Source: Boseongicola sp. (GTDB taxonomy: Bacteria; Pseudomonadota; Alphaproteobacteria; Rhodobacterales; Rhodobacteraceae). From it: DNA of 44,631 nucleotides. Below are positions 1 to 8,527 of this stretch, piece by piece; within the stretch, counting starts at the first letter, position 1, and every line of letters starts with the position of its first letter. The translations under genes and the position numbers were made by a program. The DNA is taken from positions 1 to 44,631 of the forward strand of contig JAPPCV010000081.1 in assembly GCA_028824715.1 (NCBI GenBank). Direction: 5' to 3'. The notes under the pieces were generated by a model. The model had not been told where the DNA came from, ran no database searches, and saw only the letters and a program-made list of their open reading frames with translations.

Positions 1-129
1 CAGCAAGCCTCGCACCGACCCTCGAAACCGACAAAATCCAAACGCGATAGCCCTGCTTTCTCGCCCGGCGCGCATTGTCTCTGCGACCCGAATGCGGATA
101 TGTCCGCTCAGGAATCCGGAGCTCTCGTG

Positions 130-1329
130 ATGAACCTGTCCAGCGGCATTTCCTATCTTGCCATTCCTGGCCCCTCGGTCATGCCCGAGCGGGTGTTGAT
201 GGCGATGCACAGAAGCGCGCCCAACATTTACGAAGGCGAGCTTGTCGCCATGGTCCCCGAACTTGTCGATCGCCTGAAGCGAGTCGCGCGCACGAAGCAC
301 GACGTGGCCATCTACATTGCCAACGGTCATGGAGCCTGGGAGGCTGCGGTCTCGAACGCGCTGTCCGCAGGCGACCACGTGCTTGCGCTGGCCACGGGCT
401 CGTTTGCCCATGGCTGGGCCGAAGTGGCGCAGCGAATGGGAGTCGAAACGGAAGTTCTGGACTTCGGACAGCGCAGCGCCGTCGACCCGGAGCGCCTGAG
501 CGAACGCCTTCGCAAGGACCAAGACCATGAAATCAAGGCCGTCCTTGCCGTCCACACGGACACATCGACAGGCATTCGCAACGACATCGAGGCCATTCGG
601 TCTGCCATCGACATGACCGGCCACCCGGCGCTCTTCATGGTCGATTGCATCGCGTCTCTGGGGTGCGACCGTTTCGAGATGGATGCATGGGGCGTCGACG
701 TAATGGTTGCCGGATCCCAAAAGGGCCTGATGACGCCGCCCGGGCTCGGCTTCGTGTATTTCAACGAAAAGGCAGACGCGGCCAGGAACGATGCCGGTCT
801 CGTCTCATATTATTGGGACTGGCGCGCGCGCGTCGCGCCAGAGGTCTTCTACCAGTACTTTGGCGGAACGGCACCTGCGCATCATCTCTATGGACTGCGC
901 GAAGCGCTCCTGATGATCGAGGAAGAGGGTCTCGATGGCATCTGGGCACGGCACGCGGCCATAGCCGAAGCCGTCTGGGCCGCCTTCGACCATTGGGGAA
1001 AGGAAGGCCCTCTGCAGGTGAACGCGCCCGACCCTTCGATACGGTCGCATTCCGTGACCGCCCTGCTCACCGGCTCGGCGAAAGCAACGGCGCTCCGGGA
1101 ATGGTGCGAAAGCCGTGCGGGTCTCACCTTGGGAATCGGCCTCGGCATGGCGGAAAGGACCACGCCCGAGTGGCACCATTTCTTCCGGCTTGGGCATATG
1201 GGGCATGTCAACGCGCAGATGATACTCGGCGCCCTCGGCACTGTTGAGGCTGGACTGAAGGCCGTCGGTCTGCCGCACCGGCCTGGCGGCGCGCTGAAGG
1301 CCTCCGAACTGTTCGCCGCGCGGGCGTAG
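130..1329 (+). CDS. Class V PLP aminotransferase (serine/alanine-glyoxylate type)
   Basis: The 399-residue product matches the fold-type I class V aminotransferases that use glyoxylate or pyruvate as amino acceptor (alanine-glyoxylate, serine-glyoxylate, 2-aminoethylphosphonate and pyridoxamine-pyruvate enzymes). The N-terminal PGPSVMPERV, the substrate loop ANGHGAWEAA, the PLP-contacting Asp in FMVDCIASLG and the Schiff-base Lys in AGSQKGLMTPPG are all visible. Family members are 380-400 residues, so it looks complete. I chose ATG 130 because GGAG lies nine bases before it; an in-frame ATG at 100 has no ribosome site. The downstream catabolic operon is separated from it by a reductase remnant and a regulator, so membership in that pathway is not shown. 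A broken second copy of its 3' end lies at 12091-16115. The amino donor cannot be told from sequence. Confidence 0.88.
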   Translation: MNLSSGISYLAIPGPSVMPERVLMAMHRSAPNIYEGELVAMVPELVDRLKRVARTKHDVAIYIANGHGAWEAAVSNALSAGDHVLALATGSFAHGWAEVAQRMGVETEVLDFGQRSAVDPERLSERLRKDQDHEIKAVLAVHTDTSTGIRNDIEAIRSAIDMTGHPALFMVDCIASLGCDRFEMDAWGVDVMVAGSQKGLMTPPGLGFVYFNEKADAARNDAGLVSYYWDWRARVAPEVFYQYFGGTAPAHHLYGLREALLMIEEEGLDGIWARHAAIAEAVWAAFDHWGKEGPLQVNAPDPSIRSHSVTALLTGSAKATALREWCESRAGLTLGIGLGMAERTTPEWHHFFRLGHMGHVNAQMILGALGTVEAGLKAVGLPHRPGGALKASELFAARA

Positions 1330-1368
1330 CGGCTTGAGCGCTCGCCTTACAGCGCCTTACGGCCCCCT

Positions 1369-1662
1369 ATGGCCGGCGCCCCGGGAAATCCGGAGCTCTG
1401 GATCGCCGGCAACATCGGCATCACGCCCTTCGTCGGCTGGACGCATGCCATGGATCGGCGGGGCAGCCTGGCGACTCTGTTCCATTGCTTGAGGAACGAG
1501 GACAGCGCAGCCCATCTTCGGGAGCTGGCGGCGCTCGCGAACGGACTCCCCAACTTCACGCTGACGCTGCACGCGTCCGTGGCATCGGACCGGGCGGCAG
1601 CCGACACGCTTCTGGAAGCGACGGGCTGGTCGGTCCTGGCGCCAAGGCAGGATACCCCGCTT
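1369..1662 (+). pseudogene. Remnant of ferredoxin/ferric reductase NAD-binding domain
   Basis: The reading frame shows LWIAGNIGITPFVGW, the nucleotide-binding G-(I)-G-I-T-P-F signature of ferredoxin-NADP reductase-type domains. A TLFHCLRNEDSA strand and a LPNFTLTLHASVA segment follow in the order seen in that family. About 95 residues of the NAD-binding lobe are present. There is no FAD lobe upstream and no C-terminal catalytic segment, and after about 1662 the frame turns into Pro/Arg-rich sequence without similarity I recognise. It lies between the aminotransferase stop and the 3' end of the convergent GntR gene. I read it as a decayed fragment. It is not a full gene, and expression is unlikely. 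Confidence 0.55.
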
Positions 1663-1825
1663 TCGCGCCAAGGAACCTCAGCCGCGCCGTCGCCCGCGAC
1701 CGGGGCACAGGAGCGAACCGCCGTGGACGGACCGGGGACCGGCATAGCAAGCCGCGATCAATGCCCGAGGCGAGGCAAGGACCGACCTAAGCGCCTCATG
1801 ACCTCGTCCGGTCGGACGGCGATCG

Positions 1826-2512
1826 CTACAGTGCGGAGGAAGCAGCCATACCAACGAGGAAACCCTCCACCTCCAGGCGGGCCCTGTCCGGGTCTTCCGA
1901 CTTGATCGCTTCGGCGATTCTCGACAGCCGTTCGTGGAAGTGCTTGCGGACCAGGTTGGCGACCGGAGCCTTCTCCGTGCCGCCGTCGAACTTGTTCGCG
2001 CGGCGGGTGGACACGATCTGGTCAAAGGTCCAGCAAAGAAAGCCGTTTCCTGCCTCGACGTAGTAGAGCCTGGAGAAGCCGTAGATCTCCTCCTTGAACT
2101 GAAGCCAGGTCGGAGCGTCAAGAATGCGTTCCAGAGCGGCATCCAGCTCCGCGACGAATTCCCTCGTTGGCGCTTCGGCCGCTCGCGCAGCCACCGGCGG
2201 CTCGATCATCAGCCTTGCCTCGAGCGTCTCGTGAAAGTCGTGAGACCGCTCCGGAGACATCGCCACATGGGCTTCCGCCAGCTCGATGATCTGCGGTGCG
2301 CGCATCGATAGGTAGGTGCCGCTGCCGATCTTGCGTTCGACAAGCCCGTCCTGCTGCAGCATCAGCAAGGCATCGCGGACCTGGGCGCGCGAGGCATGGT
2401 TCATTTCGGCGAGCCTGCGTTCGTTCGGAATCCTTTGGCCGGGCGCGATGTCGCCCGACCGGAGCAGGTTGCGGATTTCCCGGTATACGCGATCTGTCGT
2501 GCCGTTCGGCAT
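1826..2512 (-). CDS. GntR/FadR-family transcriptional regulator
   Basis: A 228-residue regulator. The N-terminal winged helix-turn-helix (residues about 5-75) includes VYREIRNLLRSGDIAPGQRI, ERRLAEMNHASRAQVRDAL and LQQDGLVERKIGSGTYL, typical of GntR proteins. The C-terminal all-helical FCD-type effector domain (about 95-225) begins near FHETLEARLMIEPPVAARAA. FCD domains usually bind organic acids or sugar acids. I chose ATG 2512; the frame stays open to 2644 but that extra part has no family match. The gene is divergent from the ABC transporter operon starting at 2737. A TTGAC-N6-GTCAA palindrome lies between them, so local repression of that operon and of itself is the likely role (inference). 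Confidence 0.87.
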   Translation of the reverse strand: MPNGTTDRVYREIRNLLRSGDIAPGQRIPNERRLAEMNHASRAQVRDALLMLQQDGLVERKIGSGTYLSMRAPQIIELAEAHVAMSPERSHDFHETLEARLMIEPPVAARAAEAPTREFVAELDAALERILDAPTWLQFKEEIYGFSRLYYVEAGNGFLCWTFDQIVSTRRANKFDGGTEKAPVANLVRKHFHERLSRIAEAIKSEDPDRARLEVEGFLVGMAASSAL

Positions 2513-2624
2513 GGCGAGCCATCCATTTCCGGATTGGTCAGCCAATTGCACGGTTGAACCCGAGTGCCAATGCCCAAGAATGCTTGCCCTAGTGGAACTC
2601 ACGAGAAATTTATCGCGCAGGCAA

Positions 2625-2640
2625 TTGACATAATGGTCAA
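2625..2640. promoter_or_regulatory. Palindrome TTGAC-N6-GTCAA, likely GntR operator
   Basis: A perfect inverted repeat, TTGAC ATAATG GTCAA, in the 224-base divergent region between the GntR gene and the binding-protein gene. A further half-site TTGACCA lies at 2689-2695. Short symmetric sites with a GTC/GAC core are usual for FadR-subfamily regulators. The placement suits control of both directions, but binding is inferred. Confidence 0.45.
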
Positions 2641-2668
2641 GCAATTTTCAAGAAAGGTTGATCTTTTG

Positions 2669-2688
2669 CCGAAATCCTGCGATTTCGG
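2669..2688. promoter_or_regulatory. 8-bp perfect stem-loop before the binding-protein gene
   Basis: CCGAAATC-CTGC-GATTTCGG forms an 8-bp stem with a 4-base loop, ending 48 bases before ATG 2737. It could be a second operator palindrome or a 5' leader hairpin of the transporter mRNA. The sequence does not decide between these. Confidence 0.4.
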
Positions 2689-2736
2689 TTGACCAATGGC
2701 TGCGAAATGGTCGCCGCCACTCAATAGGAGGACAAG

Positions 2737-4104
2737 ATGAACATTCACCGCCACAAGACAATGTTCCGCGAGACGATGCTGGTCGCGACGTCAACGATGG
2801 CATTCGGCATGACGGCGTCGCCAGCTCTTGCCGACTTTGCGTGGGACCAGTTCTCGGGTGGGTCGATAACCGTGATGATGCCCGAACACCCTGTCACCGA
2901 CGGCGTGCGTACGGTGCTTGAGCAGTTTGAAGGCGACACTGGAATCGACGTGAACTTGCTGACCATGGCCGAGGATCTCTATTTTGACCGGATGGAGGTC
3001 GCGCTTCGCGGCTCCGGCGGCAATGCCCAGATGGACGTGTACTTCCTGCCAATGGACTCGACGGCGTACACGCAGCACACGAACGGTCTCGTTCACTCGC
3101 TCCAGGGCTTCATAGACAGTCCAGACCTGACCGCGGCGGACTACGACCTCGACGACATTCCCGCCGGATTCTTGGATTCGACCAAGTATGAAGTCGGCGG
3201 AAGCTGGCAGTATCACGGCATTCCGGCGTCTTTCGAGACCTACATACTTTTCGCGAACCTGGATCACGTGGACCGGTATCTCGACGGCAAGATGCCGACA
3301 ACCATGGAGGAGCTGATCGGCGCGGCGCGGCAAGTGAAGGAGGAAAGCGGGGGCGCAGTGGCCGGCGCCGTTCTGCGAGGCATCCGCTCCGACACGCTGA
3401 TCGACACGATCACCGGGTTCGTCAACAACTCCGTCGGGTCCGACGACCGTTCAGCTCCGTACAACGTCTGGTTCTCGGGCGACTGGACGCAGCCGAAGCT
3501 GGACGACCCCGACATCGTGCGCGGCCTTGCGAACTACGCCGAACTGATGAAGGCCGGGCCCGTCAACATTCAGGCGATGGACTGGCCGGACGCGTCGCAG
3601 TTCTTCATGGCGGGCGGCGCGGCGTTCTTCATCGACGCCAGCCTCTTCGCGCCAGGCTTCGAGAACCCGGACGAAAGCCCGATCGCGGGCAGGATCGGCT
3701 ATTCGGTGATCCCGGTAGACAACGATGAGGGCGAGCCCTTCACCGCGCACTGGCAGTGGGGCTTCGGCATCCCGCAGAACGCCGCCAACGCAGAGGCGGG
3801 GTGGCTGTTCATCCAGTACATGTCGAACGCCGACAACGCGACGGCGATCGGCAAGCTGCACGGAGGCGCCCCGCGGCTGTCCACTTGGGCCGACCCCGAA
3901 TATGCATCGAGCTTCCCGCAGGCCTACGTGGACGCTGTCGCGGCGGCGATGCCGAATTCGCAAACCTCAGTCGTACAGCGCGCTGGCTGGAGCGAGTTCG
4001 CGTTGCGCATCGTGGATGTCATCCAGGACATCTATGGCGGTGCGGAGCCTGGCGAGGCGGGCGCCGCGGCACAGGCCGACTTCCTGGAGATGGTCGCCAA
4101 TTGA
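2737..4104 (+). CDS. Carbohydrate ABC transporter substrate-binding protein (MalE/UgpB type)
   Basis: A 455-residue periplasmic binding protein of the extracellular solute-binding family 1. A signal peptide is visible: basic start, hydrophobic stretch, likely cleavage after SPALA near residue 33. The mature part opens with SITVMMPEHPVTDGV and a LLTMAEDLYFDRMEVALRG segment and ends with the helical C-lobe typical of the family. A strong ribosome site AGGAGG at 2726-2731 fixes ATG 2737. It is the first gene of the operon and feeds the two MalF/MalG-type permeases that follow. A stable hairpin directly after its stop probably keeps its transcript more abundant than the permease part (inference). 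Family 1 proteins bind sugars, polyols or glycerol phosphates; the ligand here is unknown. Confidence 0.92.
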   Translation: MNIHRHKTMFRETMLVATSTMAFGMTASPALADFAWDQFSGGSITVMMPEHPVTDGVRTVLEQFEGDTGIDVNLLTMAEDLYFDRMEVALRGSGGNAQMDVYFLPMDSTAYTQHTNGLVHSLQGFIDSPDLTAADYDLDDIPAGFLDSTKYEVGGSWQYHGIPASFETYILFANLDHVDRYLDGKMPTTMEELIGAARQVKEESGGAVAGAVLRGIRSDTLIDTITGFVNNSVGSDDRSAPYNVWFSGDWTQPKLDDPDIVRGLANYAELMKAGPVNIQAMDWPDASQFFMAGGAAFFIDASLFAPGFENPDESPIAGRIGYSVIPVDNDEGEPFTAHWQWGFGIPQNAANAEAGWLFIQYMSNADNATAIGKLHGGAPRLSTWADPEYASSFPQAYVDAVAAAMPNSQTSVVQRAGWSEFALRIVDVIQDIYGGAEPGEAGAAAQADFLEMVAN

Positions 4105-4114
4105 TCCTCCTCGT

Positions 4115-4148
4115 GCCCCGGGGCCGCAACAGGATTGCGGCCCGGGGC
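4115..4148 (+). terminator. Strong hairpin after the binding-protein gene (attenuator or mRNA stabiliser)
   Basis: GCCCCGGGGCCGCAA, a CAGGA loop, and TTGCGGCCCGGGGC pair over 14 bp with one bulged G, starting 11 bases after the stop. No T-run follows, so it is more likely an mRNA-stabilising or partial-termination structure within the operon than a full terminator. Confidence 0.6.
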
Positions 4149-4192
4149 GGTTTCCGACACCATGCCCCTGATCCTTCAACGCGGGAGCCAGA

Positions 4193-5074
4193 ATGCCGTC
4201 TGCAGCCAGGAGATTCGGCGACGCTTCGGCCTGCTGGTTCATTCTCCCCTGCCTTCTCGCGCTCGCGGTCACGTCGCTCTATCCGGTCGGCTTCGGCCTT
4301 GCCGTGTCGTTCACCAACTGGAACTGGGGCAGCCAGCTCGACTACGTGGGCATGGCCAACTACGCGGACCTGCTCGCGGATGTCGAGTTCTGGACGGTAA
4401 TGCGGAACACGATTGTCTTCGCCTCTGCCGCGACCGGCGTCGAGGTCGCGCTCGGTTTCTATCTGGCCGTGCAGGTTGACAAGCTGGCGATCCGCACAGA
4501 TCTTCTTCGCGCGCTCATCATGCTGCCGCTCATGGTGTCCGGCATCGTCGTCGCGCTGATGTCGAAAGTCATGTTCGACCCGTTTCTCGGCATCGTGAAC
4601 CACCTTCTCGGGTTGCTCGGACTCGGCCCGTCCGCATTTTACGGTGCGGCCGCGACCGCGATGCCGTCCGTCGTTGCCGTCGACGTCTGGTGGCAGACAG
4701 GTTTCGTCTTCATCATCATGCTGGCAGGCCTGCGCGGACTGCCGATTGACCCGATCGATGCGGCACGGGTCGAGGGCGCGGGCGAATTCACGATCTTCTG
4801 GCGCATCAAGCTTCCGATGCTGCGCTCGCTTCTCGTGACCGTCGTCATCATACGCGCCATCGACACGCTGAAGGTCTTCGACATCGTCTTCGGCACTACC
4901 GTCGGAGGTCCGGGGCTGGCCACCGAGGTTGTTCAGACATTCGTGTACCGCACCGCGTACAGCTATCAGCAGATCGGCAAGGCGATGGCGACGATGGTCC
5001 TGTTCTCGCTATTGATCCTCGCCGTCGCCCTCTCGCTGCAGATGCTCCAGCGTCGAGGGGAGGCAGGGCGATGA
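4193..5074 (+). CDS. Carbohydrate ABC transporter permease, MalF/UgpA type
   Basis: A 293-residue inner-membrane permease with about six transmembrane helices; the first is near residues 13-35 (FIPCL-type hydrophobic run). The cytoplasmic EAA loop reads DAARVEGAGEFTIFWRIKLP, the site that docks to the ATPase. Length and topology match MalF-like proteins that lack the long periplasmic loop of E. coli MalF. The gene lies 88 bases after the binding-protein gene, with a hairpin between. It overlaps the next permease by four bases (ATGA), which points to coupled translation. It should pair with the product of 5071-5928 and use the ATPase at 7478-8527. Confidence 0.92.
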   Translation: MPSAARRFGDASACWFILPCLLALAVTSLYPVGFGLAVSFTNWNWGSQLDYVGMANYADLLADVEFWTVMRNTIVFASAATGVEVALGFYLAVQVDKLAIRTDLLRALIMLPLMVSGIVVALMSKVMFDPFLGIVNHLLGLLGLGPSAFYGAAATAMPSVVAVDVWWQTGFVFIIMLAGLRGLPIDPIDAARVEGAGEFTIFWRIKLPMLRSLLVTVVIIRAIDTLKVFDIVFGTTVGGPGLATEVVQTFVYRTAYSYQQIGKAMATMVLFSLLILAVALSLQMLQRRGEAGR

Positions 5075-5928
5075 GCGCAATTGCCGCACTTCCCCGCAGC
5101 GCGCGAATCGGTGCGCGACTGTCGCTTGGATGGGCCTATCTCTTCAGCGGCGCGATGGTGCTCTTCAGCCTGTTTCCAGTCTACTGGGTGCTGGCCACCT
5201 CGCTCAAGTCCAAGCGCGACGGACTGGCGAGCCCGCCGCTCTGGATCTTCGACCCGACGGTCGCAAATTACCTGAAGCTGTGGACGCACGAAACGTTCAG
5301 GCATACCTTTCTGAACTCGATGATCGTCACGTCTGCCGGAGTCTCGCTGTCGCTCGCGATCGCCGTCCCCGCCGCCTATGCAATCGTGCGCATGAAAGTG
5401 CGGGGACGGGACATCGTCGGCGTCTGGCTCATTCTCGCGTACATGCTTCCCGAATTCCTGTTCGTCTTGCCGATGTTCTCGCTGTACCAGTGGACAGGGC
5501 TCTACGACACCCATGCGGGTCTCGCGCTCATGTACCAGGTCCATGTCCTTCCGTTGTCTATCTGGCTTCTGAGCTCGTTCTTCCGGGAGATCGATCCGGC
5601 GATCGACGAGGCCGCGCGGATCGAGGGCGCGTCCCACTGGCAGATACTGACTCGGATCTACGTTCCCTGCACAATGCCGGGCATGGTTGCCACCGCCATC
5701 CTCAACGCCATCTGGATCTGGAACGAACTTGCCATCGCACTCGGCCTGACATTCTCGAAAGCTCAGACCGTGACGCTTGGCGTCACTAGCTTCCGGGGCT
5801 ATGCGGCCCTTGACTGGGGCGCCATGACCGCGGCGTCCATCATCGCCATCATCCCGATGCTGCTGTTCGCCATCGTCGCGCAAAGGCACATCGTAAAGGG
5901 CCTGACCCTCGGTGCGGTGAAGGGGTAG
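5071..5928 (+). CDS. Carbohydrate ABC transporter permease, MalG/UgpE type
   Basis: A 285-residue inner-membrane permease with about six transmembrane helices. The EAA loop is DEAARIEGASHWQILTRIYV, characteristic of the MalG half. A C-terminal FAIVAQRHIVKGLTLGAVKG tail is the typical MalG end (…RyivkGlt.GavKG). It starts at an ATGA overlap with the preceding permease. Its stop is three bases before the following dehydrogenase gene, so transport and catabolism are one transcript. Confidence 0.93.
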   Translation: MSAIAALPRSARIGARLSLGWAYLFSGAMVLFSLFPVYWVLATSLKSKRDGLASPPLWIFDPTVANYLKLWTHETFRHTFLNSMIVTSAGVSLSLAIAVPAAYAIVRMKVRGRDIVGVWLILAYMLPEFLFVLPMFSLYQWTGLYDTHAGLALMYQVHVLPLSIWLLSSFFREIDPAIDEAARIEGASHWQILTRIYVPCTMPGMVATAILNAIWIWNELAIALGLTFSKAQTVTLGVTSFRGYAALDWGAMTAASIIAIIPMLLFAIVAQRHIVKGLTLGAVKG

Positions 5929-5931
5929 AAA

Positions 5932-6975
5932 ATGGCGCTCAAGGAAACCGACATCGCGCAGTTCTCAACCGTGTTCGGCCGGAACCTGCTGGCCGAGGCA
6001 CCGAACTTCGTGCGCGAGAAGATGCTGGTGGTGACGATGGAGGATCTCTGGCCTCTGTTCCGCGACGCACTGCCGAAGGTCACCGAACCCTACGTCGTGC
6101 GGTCGATGGAGCGGAGCGCGCTCGAGGCCGACCTGCTCCCGCTCGCGCATTCAGCCTCGGTCGTCGGGCTTGGCGGCGGGCAGGCCATCGACGCCGCAAA
6201 GTACTTCGCGTGGCGTCTCGGCCTGCCGCTCTTCCAGTTTCCGACATCGCTTTCGGTCGACGCGGTCTTCGGTCACCGATCGGCCGTGCGCGAGAACAGC
6301 GTCGTGAAGTACGTGGGCTGGGCCGTGCCGGAAACAGTCTATATCGATCTCGACATCATCGAGGCGGCGCCGCGCGCGCTGAACGTCGGTGGCGTGGGCG
6401 ACGTGTTCTGCTTCATCACAGCAGTCATGGACTGGCGCCATGCCGAAGCACAGGGAGCGTGCGAGGCGTGCTGGCCCTACGACTCCGGCCTCGCGAGGAT
6501 CTCGCTGTCGAAGGCCGAGGCGGCGCTGGGAGAGCTTGAAGAGATCAAGGCGCTGAGCCGGCGAGGGATCGAGCTGCTGGTGGATGCCCTGAGATGGGGC
6601 GGCGCGTCGTTTCACGGAGCTGGCTGGAACCCGCGTCACGTCGAGGGAGTCGAGCACTACATATTCTACTCTCTCGAAGCCCGCACGGGAAAGGGGTTCA
6701 ACCATGGCCAGGCGGTATGCCTCGGCCTGGTCCTCGGCGCGATGATGCATGGCGAGCGCGCCGGGGAGCTTCTGGCGGCGGTCGCGCATCTGGGCGTCGA
6801 TGTCCGTCCTTCCGCGATGGACGTCACCTGGGAGGACGTGTTCGCGTCCATGCGGGGCCTGAAAGACTTCGTGAACCGAGAGGGCCTGCCCTATGGCATT
6901 GCACATGACTTCGAAGTGACGGACACGTTCCTGAACGGCGCGAAGAGCAGGATCGAGGAGGCGTTTGCCCGATGA
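5932..6975 (+). CDS. Glycerol-1-phosphate dehydrogenase-like enzyme (iron/zinc alcohol dehydrogenase superfamily), copy 1
   Basis: A 347-residue member of the dehydroquinate-synthase-like/Fe-ADH superfamily, closest in pattern to sn-glycerol-1-phosphate dehydrogenases (AraM/EgsA). The NAD(H)-binding glycine-rich loop is VVGLGGGQAIDAAKY (residues about 77-91). The nucleotide/substrate loop PTSLSVDAVFGHRSAV follows. Candidate metal ligands are the Asp of GVGDVFCF, the His of GVEHYIFYS and the His of GFNHGQAV. It should oxidise or reduce a phosphorylated polyol or hydroxyketone using NAD(P). It is clearly paralogous to the 357-residue product at 10602-11675, with which it shares long blocks such as LVVTM-DLWP-F and GWAVP. 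The gene is embedded in the ABC transporter operon. The exact substrate is not known. Confidence 0.82.
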   Translation: MALKETDIAQFSTVFGRNLLAEAPNFVREKMLVVTMEDLWPLFRDALPKVTEPYVVRSMERSALEADLLPLAHSASVVGLGGGQAIDAAKYFAWRLGLPLFQFPTSLSVDAVFGHRSAVRENSVVKYVGWAVPETVYIDLDIIEAAPRALNVGGVGDVFCFITAVMDWRHAEAQGACEACWPYDSGLARISLSKAEAALGELEEIKALSRRGIELLVDALRWGGASFHGAGWNPRHVEGVEHYIFYSLEARTGKGFNHGQAVCLGLVLGAMMHGERAGELLAAVAHLGVDVRPSAMDVTWEDVFASMRGLKDFVNREGLPYGIAHDFEVTDTFLNGAKSRIEEAFAR

Positions 6976-7481
6976 CATCCAGTCTGGACGAGATCGTCGA
7001 TGCGATGCCCGAGATGCGGCTTGCGCGCATGGGGCTGACCTTGCCGCAGGTTCCTGCGCCGGTCGGAAATTTCGATCTCGGCTCCATAGAAGGAACCACC
7101 CTCTATCTTTCGGGCCAGGGGCCGGTTCTGGAGGACGGCGCCCTGGCCACGGGCAAGGTCGGAGCGGAGGTGGGCGTCGAGGACGCGAACTATCACGCGC
7201 ACCGCGCCGGCCTGGTGCTGATCGCCGCCATGCGTGAGCTTCTTGGGTCGCTCGACCATGTCGTGCAGGTCAGGCGGGTCTTCGGCATGGTGAACGCGGC
7301 GCCTGGATTCGAGGATCACCCGGCGGTCCTGAACGGATGCTCGGACCTGTTCTGCAAGGTCTTCGGGCCGCGGGGGCGCCACGCGCGCACGGCGGTAGGC
7401 ATGAGCTCGCTGCCCGGAAACATCACCGTCGAGATCGAAGCCGTCGTCTCCATCCTGCCCGGTTGGAGCCCCAAGCCATGA
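6972..7481 (+). CDS. RidA/YjgF-family protein (imine/enamine deaminase-like)
   Basis: A 169-residue RidA-family protein. The family core starts near LYLSGQGPV (residue about 47), and the C-terminal signature RTAVGMSSLPGNITVEIEAV carries the conserved Arg and Glu that bind the carboxylate and water in deaminating RidA proteins. These trimers hydrolyse reactive enamine/imine intermediates from PLP enzymes. That fits the SelA/DgaE-like PLP enzyme two genes downstream, whose ammonia-lyase chemistry would release such intermediates (inference). It is longer than classic RidA (about 130 residues) because of a roughly 40-residue N-terminal extension, as in the YjgF-like subgroup. The ATGA overlaps with both neighbours show tight coupling. 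Confidence 0.87.
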   Translation: MTSSLDEIVDAMPEMRLARMGLTLPQVPAPVGNFDLGSIEGTTLYLSGQGPVLEDGALATGKVGAEVGVEDANYHAHRAGLVLIAAMRELLGSLDHVVQVRRVFGMVNAAPGFEDHPAVLNGCSDLFCKVFGPRGRHARTAVGMSSLPGNITVEIEAVVSILPGWSPKP

Positions 7482-8527
7482 GCGAAATACGCTTCTGCGA
7501 CGTGGGCAAGCGCTTTGGCGATGTCGAGGTCATCCGAGGATTGGACCTCGGCATCGAGGAAGGCGAATTCATGGTGCTGGTCGGACCGTCAGGCTGCGCG
7601 AAATCGACCACGCTCCGCATGATGGCGGGTCTCGAATCCATTTCGTCCGGCGACCTCTTCATCGGCGGACGCCGCGCGAACGACCTTATGCCCGCCGAAC
7701 GCAACTTCTCGATGGTGTTCCAGTCCTACGCCCTGTTTCCGAACATGTCGGTCCGCGAGAACCTGTCTTTCGGACTGAAGCTGCGCAGGACGGATGCCGC
7801 GACGGTCGCAGGCGAGGTCGCTCGCGTGACGGAGATGCTCGGATTGGGCAATCTGCTGGACCGAAGGCCGCGCCAGCTTTCCGGCGGCCAGGCCCAGCGG
7901 GTGGCGCTTGGCCGGGCGATGATCCGCAAGCCGGACGCCTTCTTGTTTGACGAGCCGTTGTCAAACCTCGACGCTGAACTCAGGGTGCAGATGCGCGGCG
8001 AGATTTCCGAAATGCAGCGAAAGCTGGCGGCCACCACAGTCTACGTCACGCACGACCAGGTCGAGGCTATGACGATGGGCGACAGGATTGCAGTGATGGA
8101 CAAGGGCCGGATCAAGCAGGTCGGGGTGCCGACAGAGCTTTATGAACGGCCCGCGAACACCTTTGTCGCAGGCTTCATCGGCAGTCCCCGGATGAACCTC
8201 ATGCCTGCCGCGGACTTGCTTGGCGATGCCGGCCCAACGGTCGATCCCGCCTGCCGACGGGCCGGAACGCTCGGCATGCGCCCCGAGCACGTTCTTGTCG
8301 GCCACGAGGCTGGCACCGTAGGCATCGGCCAAGCCCGCGTGATCCGCATGGAGAACCTAGGCCACGAAATGCATCTTCACCTGCGCAACGCGCGCGGTCG
8401 CGCGATCACGGCACGGGTCGGCAGCGAAACCTGCGGCGGGATTGCGCCGGGCGTGACGGTGCCGCTCGCGTTCAGGCCCGAGCACCTCCATGCCTTCGAC
8501 CGCACCACCGGAGAGCGCCTGCCGTGA
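7478..8527 (+). CDS. Carbohydrate ABC transporter ATP-binding protein, MalK/UgpC type
   Basis: A 349-residue ATPase. Walker A reads GPSGCAKSTT (residues about 36-45), with Ala where most relatives have Gly before the Lys. The Q-loop is VFQSYALFPNMS, the signature LSGGQAQRVALGRAMI, Walker B AFLFDEPLSNLDAELR and the switch His VTHDQVEAMT. A C-terminal TOBE/MOP-like regulatory domain (about 240-349) includes RPEHVLVG and FRPEHLHAF, as in MalK/UgpC. I chose ATG 7478, which overlaps the RidA stop as ATGA; the frame is open further upstream but inside RidA. It energises the 4193-5928 permease pair from the cytoplasmic side. Confidence 0.94.
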   Translation: MSEIRFCDVGKRFGDVEVIRGLDLGIEEGEFMVLVGPSGCAKSTTLRMMAGLESISSGDLFIGGRRANDLMPAERNFSMVFQSYALFPNMSVRENLSFGLKLRRTDAATVAGEVARVTEMLGLGNLLDRRPRQLSGGQAQRVALGRAMIRKPDAFLFDEPLSNLDAELRVQMRGEISEMQRKLAATTVYVTHDQVEAMTMGDRIAVMDKGRIKQVGVPTELYERPANTFVAGFIGSPRMNLMPAADLLGDAGPTVDPACRRAGTLGMRPEHVLVGHEAGTVGIGQARVIRMENLGHEMHLHLRNARGRAITARVGSETCGGIAPGVTVPLAFRPEHLHAFDRTTGERLP

